A DNA stretch of 64,000 nt from Letharia columbiana (taxonomy: Eukaryota > Ascomycota > Lecanoromycetes > Lecanorales > Parmeliaceae): assembly GCF_014066305.1 (NCBI RefSeq), contig NW_023501047.1, positions 496,001-560,000 on the forward strand, read 5' to 3'. The translations under genes were made by a program, and so were the position numbers. The notes under the pieces were generated by a model. That model ran no database searches and was not told the origin of the DNA. It saw nothing but the letters and a program-made list of their open reading frames with translations. Below are positions 11,013 through 22,620 of this stretch, piece by piece (the first letter of the stretch is position 1; each line of letters starts with the position of its first letter).

Positions 11013-14000
11013 ATGTTTCCGTCCTTTACAGGCAGCACACGGCCCAAGCGACAGGTGAACCTCTCAGGTCGTAACAACAATCCTTTCGCTGCGTTACCTG
11101 GCTCTCGAACCTCCTCATCCCCGCAGACCGCGCAAAATGCGCTCGCTCAAGCTCAGCATGAGCGGATGTTGAGACAGCAAGAGAGGGAACGTCCACCTGC
11201 GGCGACTAAAATTCAGAAGACATGGAGAGGGCACAAGGGGCGAAAGCAGGCCAAGGTCATTTGGAGGCAAGAGTGGGACAACAGAGAAGGGTGGGAATCT
11301 AGAGGACCTTCGGAGACCCGTGGATCTCTATCCCAGCTTGCTGCGCCGGCTGCTTACGCTTCGGAAGATGAGTGTTTCGGCTCGCTCAGACTGCTCGTAC
11401 AGTTTGCTTCGCTGAGGAACGAGCTTGATATCCAGCGCCTTGATCGTTTCACAACCAGATACCTCCAGTCCCTTCAAATGCAGCCATGTGGGTATCCGGC
11501 AAACGTATGGACATACCCTTTGCTACGTCTGGCGAAATTGTCTCTAGCAACACTGAGTGCGAAGCGGACTCCTCCGTTATCTACTTGCACCGTGGACAAC
11601 TTGATAGCTCTTCTCAATGTTGTGGCTACTGCTATCCCGAGACAGCTCGCTTCTTACTCGCATCAGTATTTTCGGACGCTAGCCGAAGCAGGAATCGGCC
11701 GTCGATGCTCCAATTCACCCTCGATAGAGTCAGCAGCTCTTGCACTACTCCAGCCGACCAGTGACAGAACCGAACAATGCTACGAAGGTTTTGTGTCTGA
11801 ATTTCTGGCCACACCAGATCTTCCTGCAGTGTTCGGTGGCCTGGAAGGATTTGGTCGTGGAATACGATACCATACGTTGGCTGATGTACTGAATAAAGTT
11901 CTGTCACCCTCATCACACGACGATATACTACAGCTTAAAAGCCGGGAAAGTCTTCTTTGGCTACTGGCCTACTTCATATATTTTCGCCGGTTGGCCTACT
12001 CTGACCAGCAAAAGTCTACAGACTCGCCGGATGTGCAATATGTTAAGATTGTATCAAGACTAATATCATTCCTAGCAGACGACATCGGCTCACGGATAGA
12101 AGTGTCCAATCGGCTACCTTCGTCTGGTAGCAGCATCTCCACTCCTGCAGCAAGTCCTGTTGAACCATTGCCATCCTTTGTGAGCTCCGAGATATTAACC
12201 CTGATAAATCAGCAGAACGTAAGCAGCCTTCTTGCAAATTTTGACGTGGTGCCCGCTTCAAGTGAGGGTGTGTCGGGTACGCCCAGTGAGGCATCTGCGC
12301 TGGCAAGTTATGCCTTAACTCTGCTGAGAGCCTTTCCACGTCGTGGGGACGAGATACGGATGTGGCTCTTCCGTGGTTCAACAGCAAGAGGGTCCAGCCA
12401 GGCAAGTCACGCTGCAGAGCCACTCCCGGCTATAAAGTACTTCTACCAGGTTGCAAGCAAAAGCAAGATTTACCAAATGATCAGCAAGGACCCTCGGGAA
12501 ACAGTAAGCATGTTGAGGCCAGATAAGCCTCAGATCCGAGAAAACAAACCATCATATTCTATTGCAGACGAGTCCCGAGATCAGCAATGGCGTGTGATCC
12601 TCCTCTTCCTGGAGCTGTACACATTTGTCCTTAAAATAATGGATGACGAAGAATTCCTTGCTGGCACTTCTGCATATAATGACCAATGGTCGTGGACAAG
12701 GAAGAGCGCTTTACCACTCGATCAAGTCAAAGAGCTGACCAGTTTCCTTAAGAACCTCTCATTCTCTATGTACTGGAACGCTTCAGAAATTGCCGGAATT
12801 GAGGCAGCAGAAGTCAAGACGAGCCTTGCAGAGTACTTTGGCGGCAACAAAGCAGCACAGAATGAATATCGACAAGACGAAGGTTCAGCCAAATTGCAAG
12901 AAATGTCAATTGCCGGTGTAAGTGGCATGACTCTAGTCTATATGAAAGGTCTGGTCACTGGTGTACTCCGCATGGTATACGAGCGAGAGTAGGTCCCTAT
13001 CGTGGCAGTATGATTATGTTCAGACTTGGCTGAGAGTATCCTAGCTCTCGTCGAAAGTTCCTACCCAGAGACCATTGGTTGATGACAAAGTATTTCGAGA
13101 TGGACCGATTTATTTCTGCCGTGGTAGAAGAGGAGGAACATAGACATCAGATACAGGAGTCTTACGAATCTTATGAGGCCGATGGCAATAGTCAGGGCGG
13201 AGGGGATGTTGACATGGACGATGATGACGATGATGACGATGGGCTCGCCCTCATTGGTAATTCACACGTACAGCAAGTCCGGCGTGCAGAGCGCTTGAAA
13301 AGGCAGCAGCGGAAGACCTCAAGGAGAAAGCAGCTCGAGTCTGTTGCACCGAGACTGGAGATTCTACAGAACATGCCCTTTTTCATACCTTTCGCTACTC
13401 GTGTTCAAATCTTCCGCCATTTTGTTGCCCTGGACCAGCACCGAAGAAGGGGCACGTCAGATCCCGACATGTGGAGGTTTGCGCAGATGAACTCCGCAGC
13501 TGGAGATATAAGCAAACACCGCGCCAAGGTTCGAAGAGAGCACATCTTCGAAGACGCATATGCTCAGTTCTATGACCTAGGTGAAGGCCTCAAAGAACCG
13601 ATTCAGATCCGATTCGTGGACAAGTTCGATACCATTGAGGAGGGCATCGACGGCGGCGGTGTGACAAAAGAATTCCTCACCAGTGTGACCAACGAAGCTT
13701 TTGGCGCTGTCAATGGTATGGAAGCACTGTTCATCGAGAACGATCAGCACCTGCTCTATCCAAACCCTTCTGCTGTGGAAGAGCGGAAAGCGACCCTTCA
13801 GCAAGCCATGTACAAGGAAGGCTCCCTGGACTGGAACGAAAATATAAGAGACTTACTACGAAGATACGAATTTCTGGGACGCATCATTGGTAAATGCCTT
13901 TACGAAGGCATTCTGGTCGATATACATTTTGCACCTTTCTTTCTTCTGAAATGGGCCCTAACTGGAGGCTCTGGGTCTGCAACCAAAGAATCAGGCTATC

Positions 14001-14794
14001 GTGCCAATCTCAATGACCTGAGAGACCTTGATGAAGGGCTCTACGAAGGACTGGTATGTACCAATACTTTCAAAAATGACCAGCTAAAACCTTCCCCTAC
14101 TACTACTAATACTTCTTCCCAGCTGCAACTGAAGAACTACCCGGGAGATGTTGAAGACTTCTCCCTCAACTTTGCCGTAACGGACACCATCCGTACCTCC
14201 CCCACAGAGACCAAACAGATCACCCATGAACTCCGTCCCTCAGGAGTTTCTATCTCCGTCACCAATGAGAATCGCCTAGTCTACATCTCCTACATGGCTC
14301 GTCATCGCCTCCAAATCCAACCACATCTCCAGACCTCAGCTTTCCTCCGTGGCCTCGGCACCATCATCTCCCCGTCCTGGCTGAGCATGTTCAACCAGTC
14401 TGAGCTGCAAACCCTTGTTGGTGGCGCTAGCTCCGAGATCTCTGTCTCTGATCTCAGAGCCAATACACAATACGGAGGTCTCTATGCCATTGGAGATGAC
14501 GGTGCCGAACATCCTTGCGTACAGATGTTCTGGAAAGTCCTGCAAAGTCTTGAAGATAGTGACAGGAAGAAGGTGCTGAAGTTTGTGACTAGCACGCCTC
14601 GAGCGCCGTTGCTTGGATTCGGCAATCTGAACCCGAAGTTTAGTATCCGAGACAGCGGAAGCGATCAGACGCGGCTACCGAGTACGAGCACGTGCGTCAA
14701 TCTGCTGAAGCTGCCAGTGTATAGGGAAGAAAAGGTTTTGAGGGAGAGATTGTTGTATAGTGTGAATGCTGGAGCTGGATTTAACCTGAGCTAA
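11013..14794 (+). CDS. HUL5: HECT-type E3 ubiquitin ligase, Hul5/UBE3B-UBE3C family
   Basis: A probable proteasome-associated or cytosolic quality-control ubiquitin ligase. Exons are 11013..12988, 13045..14053 and 14123..14794, about 1218 residues. The ATG at 11013 (MFPSFTGSTRPKRQVNLSGR) matches the usual N-terminus of the family. An IQ motif (ATKIQKTWRGHKGRK) lies near residue 65. The HECT domain starts around residue 840 (DGGGVTKEFLTSVTNEAFG), continues through LKNYPGDVEDFSLNF, and carries the catalytic Cys in STSTCVNLLKLP (about residue 1186). Intron 1 (56 nt, phase 2) restores YERDSRRKFLP...HWLM, typical of this family. Intron 2 (69 nt, GTATGT...CCCAG) has no stop and keeps frame, so retention would insert 23 residues before LQLKNYPGD; family alignment argues it is spliced. 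A run of Asp follows GGDVDM. Confidence 0.95.
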
Positions 14795-16814
14795 GTGGAG
14801 ACGACAACACCCCGGGTGTGGAAAACAGATATATGGGAATGAGACACGTGTTATGACGCTTTCAAAGTATTTCAGCGGCATAGGACAGGATTAGAGATTC
14901 AGTGAACGTTGTACAGCGCATCATTGCATCTATCAGATATACAAAGAAATGTCTCACTGCTAAAGTTCGTAGAATATAAGTCTCTGAGATGACTTCTGTT
15001 CAGGGCAGTTGTAGTGAGGCTCATTGGTGAGATGAGCCAGCAATTTGCTGTTTTGGAGCTGAACCTTTCATCTTTCAAAGACCCACAAACGACCAGACTG
15101 ATATTATTACGTGCGGTGGATACCGTTCGAAACATTAGAAACTGTCAGGACAGTGAAGGTACGGTACTCGAGCACTGACCACGTCCCATTCACTCCACCA
15201 ACTCCTTCCCATCACCTTCTCCGTCCCTCAAAGCCACGAAAAAGATGGAACAACCGATGGGTATACGGACCTACTCCAAACAAAACCAGAGCTCAACTCC
15301 CGAAATCTCCGGGGCTCCTTGCTCTCCGTCTGTGTGAAGCCCAATCCCATGATTCCGTCCAACACAAAGTGCCACCACCGCTCTTTCGAAACCCCAACGC
15401 TCGGGCCCCGCGCCATTCATATACCACACTCAGGATGTCGCAGGTTTCCCACATGCTTGAAAATTTAGATTTCTTCCCATGATCATAGCCTTTAATCATA
15501 GCACCTTCTAGCATTTCCTCAGCAAGGACCACCCCTCAAAGCCCGCGGCAAAGCCGCGCCTGCGTTCTCTCGTGCACGACTGGAGAGTATGCTCCTATTG
15601 CAACTTCGCAATTGGGAAGACTGCCGACGCAGTATTTATGTAATTGATAGTCGTAGTTAATGATAACGATATCCTGATGACCCTATCGCTCTATAAAGCA
15701 AACCCCTGAAAAGCGCCGTATCAAGAATTCTAATTCCACACTCCTCTGCTATGTTAAATGGTAGGGCTCGTTCCTTTCCTATTCCTTCCCTACTAGGTAA
15801 ACTCCAGTGACCCGATTTCATCTCACACATCCCGTATGACCTGCTCATTGTCTTCCCGGCTTGAAAGCTCGGGGCTTCTCCTTTCGGCAAACGTCCACTT
15901 AACGTGGATGAACAAACTCCTGGGGCTTGTAATATATATCTTAACCTTGAGCGAGACGTTCGTCTCTGGCCTTGGGAAGAAACGTCCAGCAGTCCTCATG
16001 GTAACGGTAAAGCTCAATTAATTGCTCGTCGTGGCCGTTGGTAAAAAGATAGAGTCTGCCAGGATCGGTGCCGCGGCGAAAAGGCTGTGGCATGCTCTTG
16101 ATGTGCAGAGGCATCCGGACGTCGCAGCTGTAGTGTATACCTGCATGACAATTGAGGACTCTGCTTCGGTTTTTGGCTTTCGCTCCTTTCTTTCCACTCC
16201 CCAAGTCGTCACAATATGCTCCCATTGTGATCTTGCGTTAGACACAATCGTGGAGGCTACAATGAGATAGTTGATTTTCGGCTCCTGAGTGAAAAGTACA
16301 TGGCCAAAGACTCGGGCGACGGAAAATAGCATTAAGATCTCCATTGGCGCTGCATGCATTTGTGGAAACTACCACACTGTCCACCTCAAAGGCCCAGTAC
16401 GCACTCGGACGACTACCGCGGTCTCCAGAATGGCTAACACATCTTGTTGGTCTTGAATCAGCCTTTGTTGCGGCTTTGATGGTCTCACTAGAGGCAGTAT
16501 CGATATTGTCGGCAGGCCAAAGGAATGAGTAGAGGCCCATGCTGTACATTTGTGGGGCAGAACTTAGACGATTACCCTCTAACAATTATGCTTTGTATGC
16601 TCTGCGATTGTTTGGGCGCCGTTGGCACAGCAAACCAAGCCACCGCAAGATCGATACGTATCATGCCGTAGCCGACCCATTTCCTGCTCTTCCAACGAGT
16701 TAGGACATGTTTACGATGCCCTGCCTTGCCTTGGGACAATTGGCAGCCCTCGAGCCCTGCATCCTTTACACTCCTCCGAAACCATTCGGAGCCCGGCGTC
16801 ATCACGTTGCCAGC
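14795..16814. other. 2 kb intergenic region, no convincing gene
   Basis: It separates the HUL5 3' end from the MRPL27 3' end; the two genes converge on it. Several frames of 60-120 codons exist on both strands (for example 15941..16225 and 16018..16359, both minus), but they overlap one another, lack a recognisable domain and do not join into a sensible protein. A short decayed gene cannot be excluded between 15900 and 16600. Confidence 0.4.
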
Positions 16815-17180
16815 TCAATCGGTTCCATTTTCCTCTTTCCATCTTTTCAGATACGCTTCCCCGCTCAATGGGCCCTTGAATTCTCCTTCGAACCGTCCTT
16901 TCGAAGGTCTCATCTTCCTCGTAACAAATGGTGTGAGCTGCGACAGCGAATCAGCAATCCCCACGAGGCCTAGAATACGGAATCTGCGTACCTTGCAGTC
17001 TTTCAACTGCTCTGGCACAACGTAGGTCCGGACTTTACGCCATTCGATCACGTAGCCCCCATGCTTCGTATGCCGACCCGTTGCCCCTGTGCCTGTGCCT
17101 TTGTAGAAGCCATTGCTGACTTGCTTGGTCGTGAGTGGCAGGCGCCTGACTCTGCTGCATAAAGCTGCTGTGGGTTTCAT
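16815..17180 (-). CDS. MRPL27: Mitochondrial large-subunit ribosomal protein L27 (mL41)
   Basis: A single exon of 121 residues encoding a mitoribosome large-subunit protein. Diagnostic segments are RLPLTTKQVSNGFYKGTGTG, GRHTKHGGYVIEWRKVRTYVVP and LTPFVTRKM. The last two are strongly conserved across fungal MRPL27/mL41 proteins, and the C-terminal SGEAYLKRWKEENG is typical of filamentous ascomycetes. A basic N-terminus (MKPTAALCSRVRRL) is compatible with mitochondrial import. The length agrees with the family, so both ends look complete. It is divergent to UTP14 with 259 bp between start codons. Confidence 0.93.
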   Translation of the reverse strand: MKPTAALCSRVRRLPLTTKQVSNGFYKGTGTGATGRHTKHGGYVIEWRKVRTYVVPEQLKDCKVRRFRILGLVGIADSLSQLTPFVTRKMRPSKGRFEGEFKGPLSGEAYLKRWKEENGTD

Positions 17181-17439
17181 GATGAATGCTGGTTTGCGTG
17201 GCTGCGAGATCTTGGGATGTTGAAATTAGAAGATTTTGGCAAAGCTCAGAACCATTTACTTGTATTTAGCGCAAAATTTTCAGCCCTATCTCGCGGGAAA
17301 AGTTTCCCTCCACAAAGAGCCTCTCACACTGAGACGCTTGAACGAAGCTGAAGCTTGAAGCCATGTTTTGACTAGTCTCTCTGTTTCTTGAGACGCAAGA
17401 GGAGTGACAAGCTCGAAACAACCTTTTCGGCTTCACGAA
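17181..17439. promoter_or_regulatory. Bidirectional MRPL27-UTP14 promoter with an RRPE-like motif
   Basis: Between the two start codons the sequence AAAATTTTCA at 17273..17282 reads TGAAAATTTT on the minus strand. This matches the rRNA-processing element (RRPE) consensus known from budding yeast ribosome-biogenesis promoters. No PAC (GATGAG) motif was seen. UTP14 is an SSU-processome gene, so the match fits biologically, but a short A/T motif can occur by chance. Confidence 0.4.
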
Positions 17440-20400
17440 ATGCCTGGCAGACAGTCTACTACGGCCCCTTCGCTCAAGAAGCCTAAACCTAAGAGGCAAA
17501 AGGCCAAACGCTCCCTGAATGCTCTCGCTATAGCGGAGCAACAGAATCCTACAAGATCTAAAATCCGTCAAAGTCGCCTTGGCAAGTCTGAGCCCGAACC
17601 AACCAAGCGCAAGAGGCCGGAAGATGACGAAGATGGCCAGTTTGAAAATGGTGATGGGAAGGAAAAAAGGCGGAAAACTTGGGGCAAAGATCAGTATGGG
17701 GGTGAAATCGAACACGGGAATGATAGCAGTGGGAACGAGTGGGTAGTTGGTCAAGTCAACAGTGACGACGACAGCGACCTAGACAGCGATGAGGCCTTGG
17801 GCTCGAGTGATGAGGAGAGATTTGAAGGATTTGGATTTCCAGGTTCTCAAGATGAGACTTCGCGCAGGAAGGCTCATTCGAGAAGAGCAGACCCGGAGGT
17901 AGATAATGATGAGCTACGAGACGTTGATCTACGTGAGGATGGCGATGAGGTCCTTGGCTCGGATCAAGAAAGTGATGGCTTGGGCGAAGGTGCTGTCGAC
18001 TTGGATACTATGCTAGATGCTAGTGATGATGATTATGACGACAATTACCTACATCAAAGCCCAGGTCAATCCAGCCAAAGTCTCCATGGGTCAGAGAGCG
18101 ACGGAAATCCAGACAACGGATCATCAACAGAGGATGGAGAGTCCGTGCTTTCGTACTCCGGGGATGAAGACGATGCTCAAGAATCTGCGAAGCTAGCTTC
18201 GCTACAGACCATGGTCTCTACTATGAATGAGCAAAACCTGAATACTGGTCGCAGCAGAGCTCCTGTTGATGCTCAAGAGTCCACCACTCCGTCAGAGTTC
18301 GGACTGAAATCGAAGCGCAAGCTCACGATCGCTGATATGATTCCTTCTGTGACGGATCCTGGATTACGAAAGTCGCTCAAACTTCTCGCGGACAATGATC
18401 CCAAACCCACCAGCAAACGTGGTGGGATACCGAAGAAGCTAGATGTCCCTCTTCCGAAGAGGCAACAAGATCGTTTGAACCGAGCTGCTGCCTATGAACA
18501 GAGCAAAGAGACTCTCAACCGCTGGATAGACACAGTAAAGCACAATCGGAGAGCAGAACACCTTTCTTTCCCTTTAAAGGACCCTAACGCGACTGCTCCC
18601 CCGGGTTCGCAGCGTTTGATGCCTGTTTCTCACTCGCAGCCTTTGACAGATCTCGAGGGTACCATACAACATATCTTAAAAGACAGCGGCCTAGTGGGTC
18701 CAAATGGCAGATCCGAGGAAGAACAGATGCAGGCATTCGAAGAGCTGGAAACGAACAAAATGCCCCTTGAAGAGGTCCAGGCGCGAAGAGCAGAATTGCG
18801 AAGAGCTCGGGAGCTTCTGTTCAGAGAAGAAATCCGTGCGAAGAGGATCAAAAAAATCAAGAGCAAATCGTACCGGAAGGTACACCGTAAGGAACGCGAG
18901 AGAAACCTGCAACGAGAGAAGGATACGCTCACAGCGGCTGGTGTGGATGACTCTGAGAGTGAAAAAGAAAGACAAGACCGGCGACGAGCTGAAGAGAGGA
19001 TGGGAGCTCGGCATCGAGAGAGCAGGTGGGCGAAGGGCGTCAAGGATAGCGGGAGGGCTAAGTGGGATGAAGATGCTCGTGGTGGAATGACCGAAATGGC
19101 GAGAAGAGGAGAGGATCTCAGACGAAGAATTGAAGGCAGAACAGTGGCTGGAGATGATGATGGAATGGTTTCATCAGAGTCTCAGTCTGACGAGTCTGAA
19201 GAGGAGGAGGACATCGAGGACGGAGACACCAGGAACAGTCGCAAATTCCAGGATCGATTGCGGAGACTTGATGAGGACGGTAATGAACTCGACTCTAATG
19301 ACAAAGGTTCCAGGCTCGCATCGATGGATTTCATGAAGAAAGCAGAAACACTTCGCAAGACAAGAAATGATGCAGATGTGGAACACCTTCGACGAGACTT
19401 CGCCGGTGAGGAGACTCCTAGCGAAGAAGAGGGTCAGGAGGGCCAAGGGAGAAAGTCGTATGGTCCCATGAAAAGCCAGACCTCATCTACAAAAGGTCGT
19501 CAATCAGATCGGAAGGCTGAGAAGAACGAGTTCGAAGAGCGACCTGACTCCGACAACGAAGACGAGGAAGATCAGGACGGAACCAAAGACGAAGATGTTG
19601 ACATCGTGGTCGACAACTCCAGCGTTCAGGTAAAAGCTAACGCCGTAGTAAAGCCATCGCTTGGTGACAAGCCTAGGAGGAAACCCTACGAGAACCAAGA
19701 AGTCCCCATACAAGAAGCGAGCGAGAACCCGTGGCTGATGGGTACCAAGAAAGATTCAAGTGTCAGTAGACGACGAACACAGAATCCCAATGCAGGCGCC
19801 ATCATTTCCAACAATCAAGCAGTAAACGCTATTCCACCTCCTGCTGAGAAGATAAGACCACGTTCCGCCCTTAAAGGAGCACGGCAAGCAGAAGCTTCTC
19901 GTCAAAGCGTCCAACCATCCAAAAAAGCATCCACCCCAGCTATCCCCAACACCGACAACCCCAACAGCGAAAATGAGTCCGACGATGCCGCAAATCTGCC
20001 TTTCGTCCTTCGCAACCAAGACCTCGTGCGCAAAGCCTTTGCCGGCGACGAAGTCGTCGCCAACTTCGAGCAGGAAAAGCGCGCCACTATCCAAGATGAA
20101 GACGAGAAGGTCATCGACAGTACCCTCCCCGGCTGGGGTTCCTGGACTGGTGCCGGCATTGGCAAGAAAGCCGAAAGACGCAACAAGGGCAAAGTTCTCA
20201 CCAAGATACCCGGAATAGTGGCAGAGAAAAGGCAGGATGCGAAGCTGGACAGGGTTATCATCAATGAGAAAAGGGTGAAGAAGAATAGCAAATATTTGGC
20301 AAGTAGTCTGCCGCATCCGTTTGAGACGAGACAGCAGTATGAGAGGAGCTTGAGGCTGCCAGTGGGGCCGGAGTGGACGACGAAGGAGACGTTTCAAGGG

Positions 20401-20466
20401 ATGACGAAGCCGAGGATTCTGATGAAGCCTGGGGTCATTGCCCCTATGAGTAAGCCTATGCTTTGA
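17440..20466 (+). CDS. UTP14: U3 small nucleolar RNA-associated protein 14
   Basis: A nucleolar SSU-processome component required for 18S rRNA maturation, known from yeast to activate the helicase Dhr1. Single exon, about 1008 residues; the ATG at 17440 (MPGRQSTTAPSLKKPKPKRQ) begins a basic N-terminus. Long acidic Ser/Asp/Glu blocks occupy about residues 110-260, followed by the Utp14 core: LPKRQQDRLNRAAAYEQSKETLNRW, then a basic helical region (KRIKKIKSKSYRKVHRKERER). Near the end is the hallmark LPGWGSWTGAGIGKK followed by a conserved C-terminal tail (KYLASSLPHPFETRQQYERSL). Length and motif order match the family. Large frames on the opposite strand are shadows of the acidic codon bias. 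Confidence 0.97.
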   Translation: MPGRQSTTAPSLKKPKPKRQKAKRSLNALAIAEQQNPTRSKIRQSRLGKSEPEPTKRKRPEDDEDGQFENGDGKEKRRKTWGKDQYGGEIEHGNDSSGNEWVVGQVNSDDDSDLDSDEALGSSDEERFEGFGFPGSQDETSRRKAHSRRADPEVDNDELRDVDLREDGDEVLGSDQESDGLGEGAVDLDTMLDASDDDYDDNYLHQSPGQSSQSLHGSESDGNPDNGSSTEDGESVLSYSGDEDDAQESAKLASLQTMVSTMNEQNLNTGRSRAPVDAQESTTPSEFGLKSKRKLTIADMIPSVTDPGLRKSLKLLADNDPKPTSKRGGIPKKLDVPLPKRQQDRLNRAAAYEQSKETLNRWIDTVKHNRRAEHLSFPLKDPNATAPPGSQRLMPVSHSQPLTDLEGTIQHILKDSGLVGPNGRSEEEQMQAFEELETNKMPLEEVQARRAELRRARELLFREEIRAKRIKKIKSKSYRKVHRKERERNLQREKDTLTAAGVDDSESEKERQDRRRAEERMGARHRESRWAKGVKDSGRAKWDEDARGGMTEMARRGEDLRRRIEGRTVAGDDDGMVSSESQSDESEEEEDIEDGDTRNSRKFQDRLRRLDEDGNELDSNDKGSRLASMDFMKKAETLRKTRNDADVEHLRRDFAGEETPSEEEGQEGQGRKSYGPMKSQTSSTKGRQSDRKAEKNEFEERPDSDNEDEEDQDGTKDEDVDIVVDNSSVQVKANAVVKPSLGDKPRRKPYENQEVPIQEASENPWLMGTKKDSSVSRRRTQNPNAGAIISNNQAVNAIPPPAEKIRPRSALKGARQAEASRQSVQPSKKASTPAIPNTDNPNSENESDDAANLPFVLRNQDLVRKAFAGDEVVANFEQEKRATIQDEDEKVIDSTLPGWGSWTGAGIGKKAERRNKGKVLTKIPGIVAEKRQDAKLDRVIINEKRVKKNSKYLASSLPHPFETRQQYERSLRLPVGPEWTTKETFQGMTKPRILMKPGVIAPMSKPML

Positions 20467-20986
20467 GGACATGGGTTATGTAGACTTACGTAGCTATCTA
20501 ATGCGCTTCAATGTGCAAGCGTGCAGGCTTTAGATGCTTTGATGATGTTCCATTATAACATCTCTATTTACACATTGAGATAATCGCATATGCCAATCGA
20601 GACTGATCTTTGTCTTCGAAGGCGGGGCAGCCCACGATGCGTGACTTCATCTTGCTGCCCTTTCGGATGCGGGAGATTCGGCCCCAGGGTCGTCGACTCA
20701 CGCGCAGAAGGCCGATGAAAGACTGCAGGTCAAAGCTCATGTCCAAGTAGACACCTCGGTTTCTGGGAGATCAATTCTCTGAAGTTCGACCAGGCGCTAA
20801 CCTTATGGCCATTAAGTCCGCTAATCTGGAGGGTTCTTTTCCCCTGCAAATCCACTGGGGAGGACGGTTGACCGATCTGTGTGGTTTCGTAAGGCCAGGG
20901 TTCTGAGTGTAGCCGGTGGCACTTTTCCCACGCCAGAGAGAGCTGACTGCTTATTTCCCGCGAGCAAAGTATGTCATCTCCTCTGT
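20467..20986. other. Convergent 3' intergenic region
   Basis: Lies between the 3' ends of UTP14 (+) and the mannosyltransferase (-). It is expected to hold both 3' UTRs. No gene or repeat recognised. Confidence 0.4.
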
Positions 20987-22620
20987 TCAACTCGGAAACA
21001 TGTTATCCACCTCAGTGGCTTCAATGATCATTTTCTCCATAACTTTAGTCAACCCTGCTTTTTCAAGGCTTTTCACCTTCTCCGCCTTCGTATCCGTACA
21101 AAATACACCATGTTTCAAGTACCGCCATCTGGGTTGCTCTGCCCATGTTACGCCTGCCGGAATATAATCTGTAAGTGTTGCAAAGTCCTTTTGGCCGAGT
21201 TCTTGATCCAGCCTTTTGTTATCTCGTAAGCCACCATTTAGCCAGAATGGGTCCCCTTTCGAGTCAAGATGCAAGAGTTGGACGCTGCACATTTCCTTTG
21301 CTCCCGCCTCGTAATGGCCTATCATGCCGGTGTAGAAGGGGTTAAAATAGTAGGGTGTGGAGGCGAGTTCGCAGGCGAGCCAGAACTGAGCACAATTCAG
21401 AGTCAGCATTGCTTAGTCAAGGCACGAAACCTGGGTTAATGACATAGATATCAGGAGTATGAGCAGGGCTTCGCTCCAAGACTATGTCTTGCGACTCAAG
21501 TTTTGGTACAAAACGGGGAAGAGTAACTCTGAAATGTGCGTACCGTCTCCTTGTCGCCGAAGACATGCTTGTTTACAGAAACCCTCGCAGCTTTAGTCAT
21601 CATCCAGGCTGCAAACATCAAACTAGTGAAGACGCCGGGTTTCTCTTTGTCCATGAAGACAACGCCGGACTCTTGTTGGTGCTCCAGCTTTTCAGTCCAA
21701 AAGATGCTTTTCTTAAGCACGGCGCTAGGGTTCCGGTCTTTGAGCACCTTCTTAATCCACTTCAGGGTATCGATCCAGCCGGTGTAGCCTCCTTTGACCG
21801 CTCGGTCATGATAGAAAAGCGTTCCCGTCTCCCTCAAATGCACATCATCGTCGAAATAAGCATCAGGCCGTTGCAAGAAAATGGTATCCGCATCAACGAG
21901 TATGGCTTTCTGAAATCGGCTGGCGAGCATGGCGAACGGCTTCATGACCCAGCCGTTACCCGTCAAGCTCTCGTTTATCCCAGCAACAGTATCATCGTAG
22001 AAATCGAGTATGTTCAGAGTCTGGATATTGGGGGCAAGATCCCAGAGCTGTTTCCGCTTTTCCCAAGGCAAGTCATGCTCGCCAGCGTAAAAGATCTGGA
22101 TTGGGAGGGTTGACCCAAGTACATTGCGAAGGATTCGGATGTTCTGCGCAGCCAGGACAAGATCTTTCTGACCTACGCACATGACTATGCCCACTTCTGA
22201 CTCCAATGTGTTTCCCCATGGCAGGTATGTTTTGCTCGAAAGCCTCCACCAGCCAAATTCCTCGGTTCGAAAGCCAAAGAAGCTGTCTCGAGGGATAGTA
22301 GGATCTTCTATGATGGCCCCAAGTAGAGTAGAGAGGGCGGAAACGCGCCGACCTTTGCCCCCAAGATCTGATACATCTATATCCTGTTCAAGCAAGCTTT
22401 CCAGGGCGGAGGTAGCCTCTTGGGCAATACGAACATAGCTGCCTGTGGTTGTTGACTGGTGACTATGGGTGCTCGAAAATGAATTTCCATTCGCCCCCTG
22501 CTGTCTCGAGGCATTGAAGCTTGAACTCCTCGAAGCGAAGTATAGTGCGGAGGCGAGGATGAGGGAGACGGCCCCCAAGATAGCAAGCCTCCCCCGAGGG
22601 TTCCTTAGGTCAAATTTCAT
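20987..22620 (-). CDS. GT71-like alpha-mannosyltransferase (MNN1 family), type II Golgi membrane protein
   Basis: Likely adds alpha-linked mannose to N- or O-glycans in the Golgi. Exons are 22620..21544 and 21385..20987, about 491 residues. A short cytosolic tail (MKFDLRNPRGR) is followed by one membrane anchor (LAILGAVSLILASALYFAS), then a Ser/Thr-rich stem and a lumenal catalytic domain. The DxD metal/nucleotide-sugar motif is in ILVDADTIFLQRPD. Family segments include GIVMCVGQKD, LPIQIFYAGEHDLP and the post-intron FWLACELASTPYYFNP. The splice is phase 0 and joins FGDKET to FWLACEL, as expected in the family. The intron is a 158-nt introner-like element. The exact member (Mnn1, Mnt2-4 or Mnn2-like) cannot be assigned by eye. 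Confidence 0.9.
21386..21543 (-). mobile_element. Introner-like intron, copy B (158 nt)
   Basis: Intron of the mannosyltransferase with donor GTACGCAC at 21543 and acceptor CTCAG ending at 21386, phase 0. It has the same length as copy A (638..795) and aligns without gaps, about 86% identical by eye. The hairpin CAAGAC-ATA-GTCTTG is retained unchanged and is flanked by TCGC and GCGA, which could extend the stem across a bulge. The AATGCTGACTC block near the acceptor is also retained. Confidence 0.8.

Noticed and set aside
19756..20472. 238-codon minus-strand frame opposite UTP14
   Set aside because: Antisense to the conserved Utp14 C-terminus; no domain or introns supporting it.
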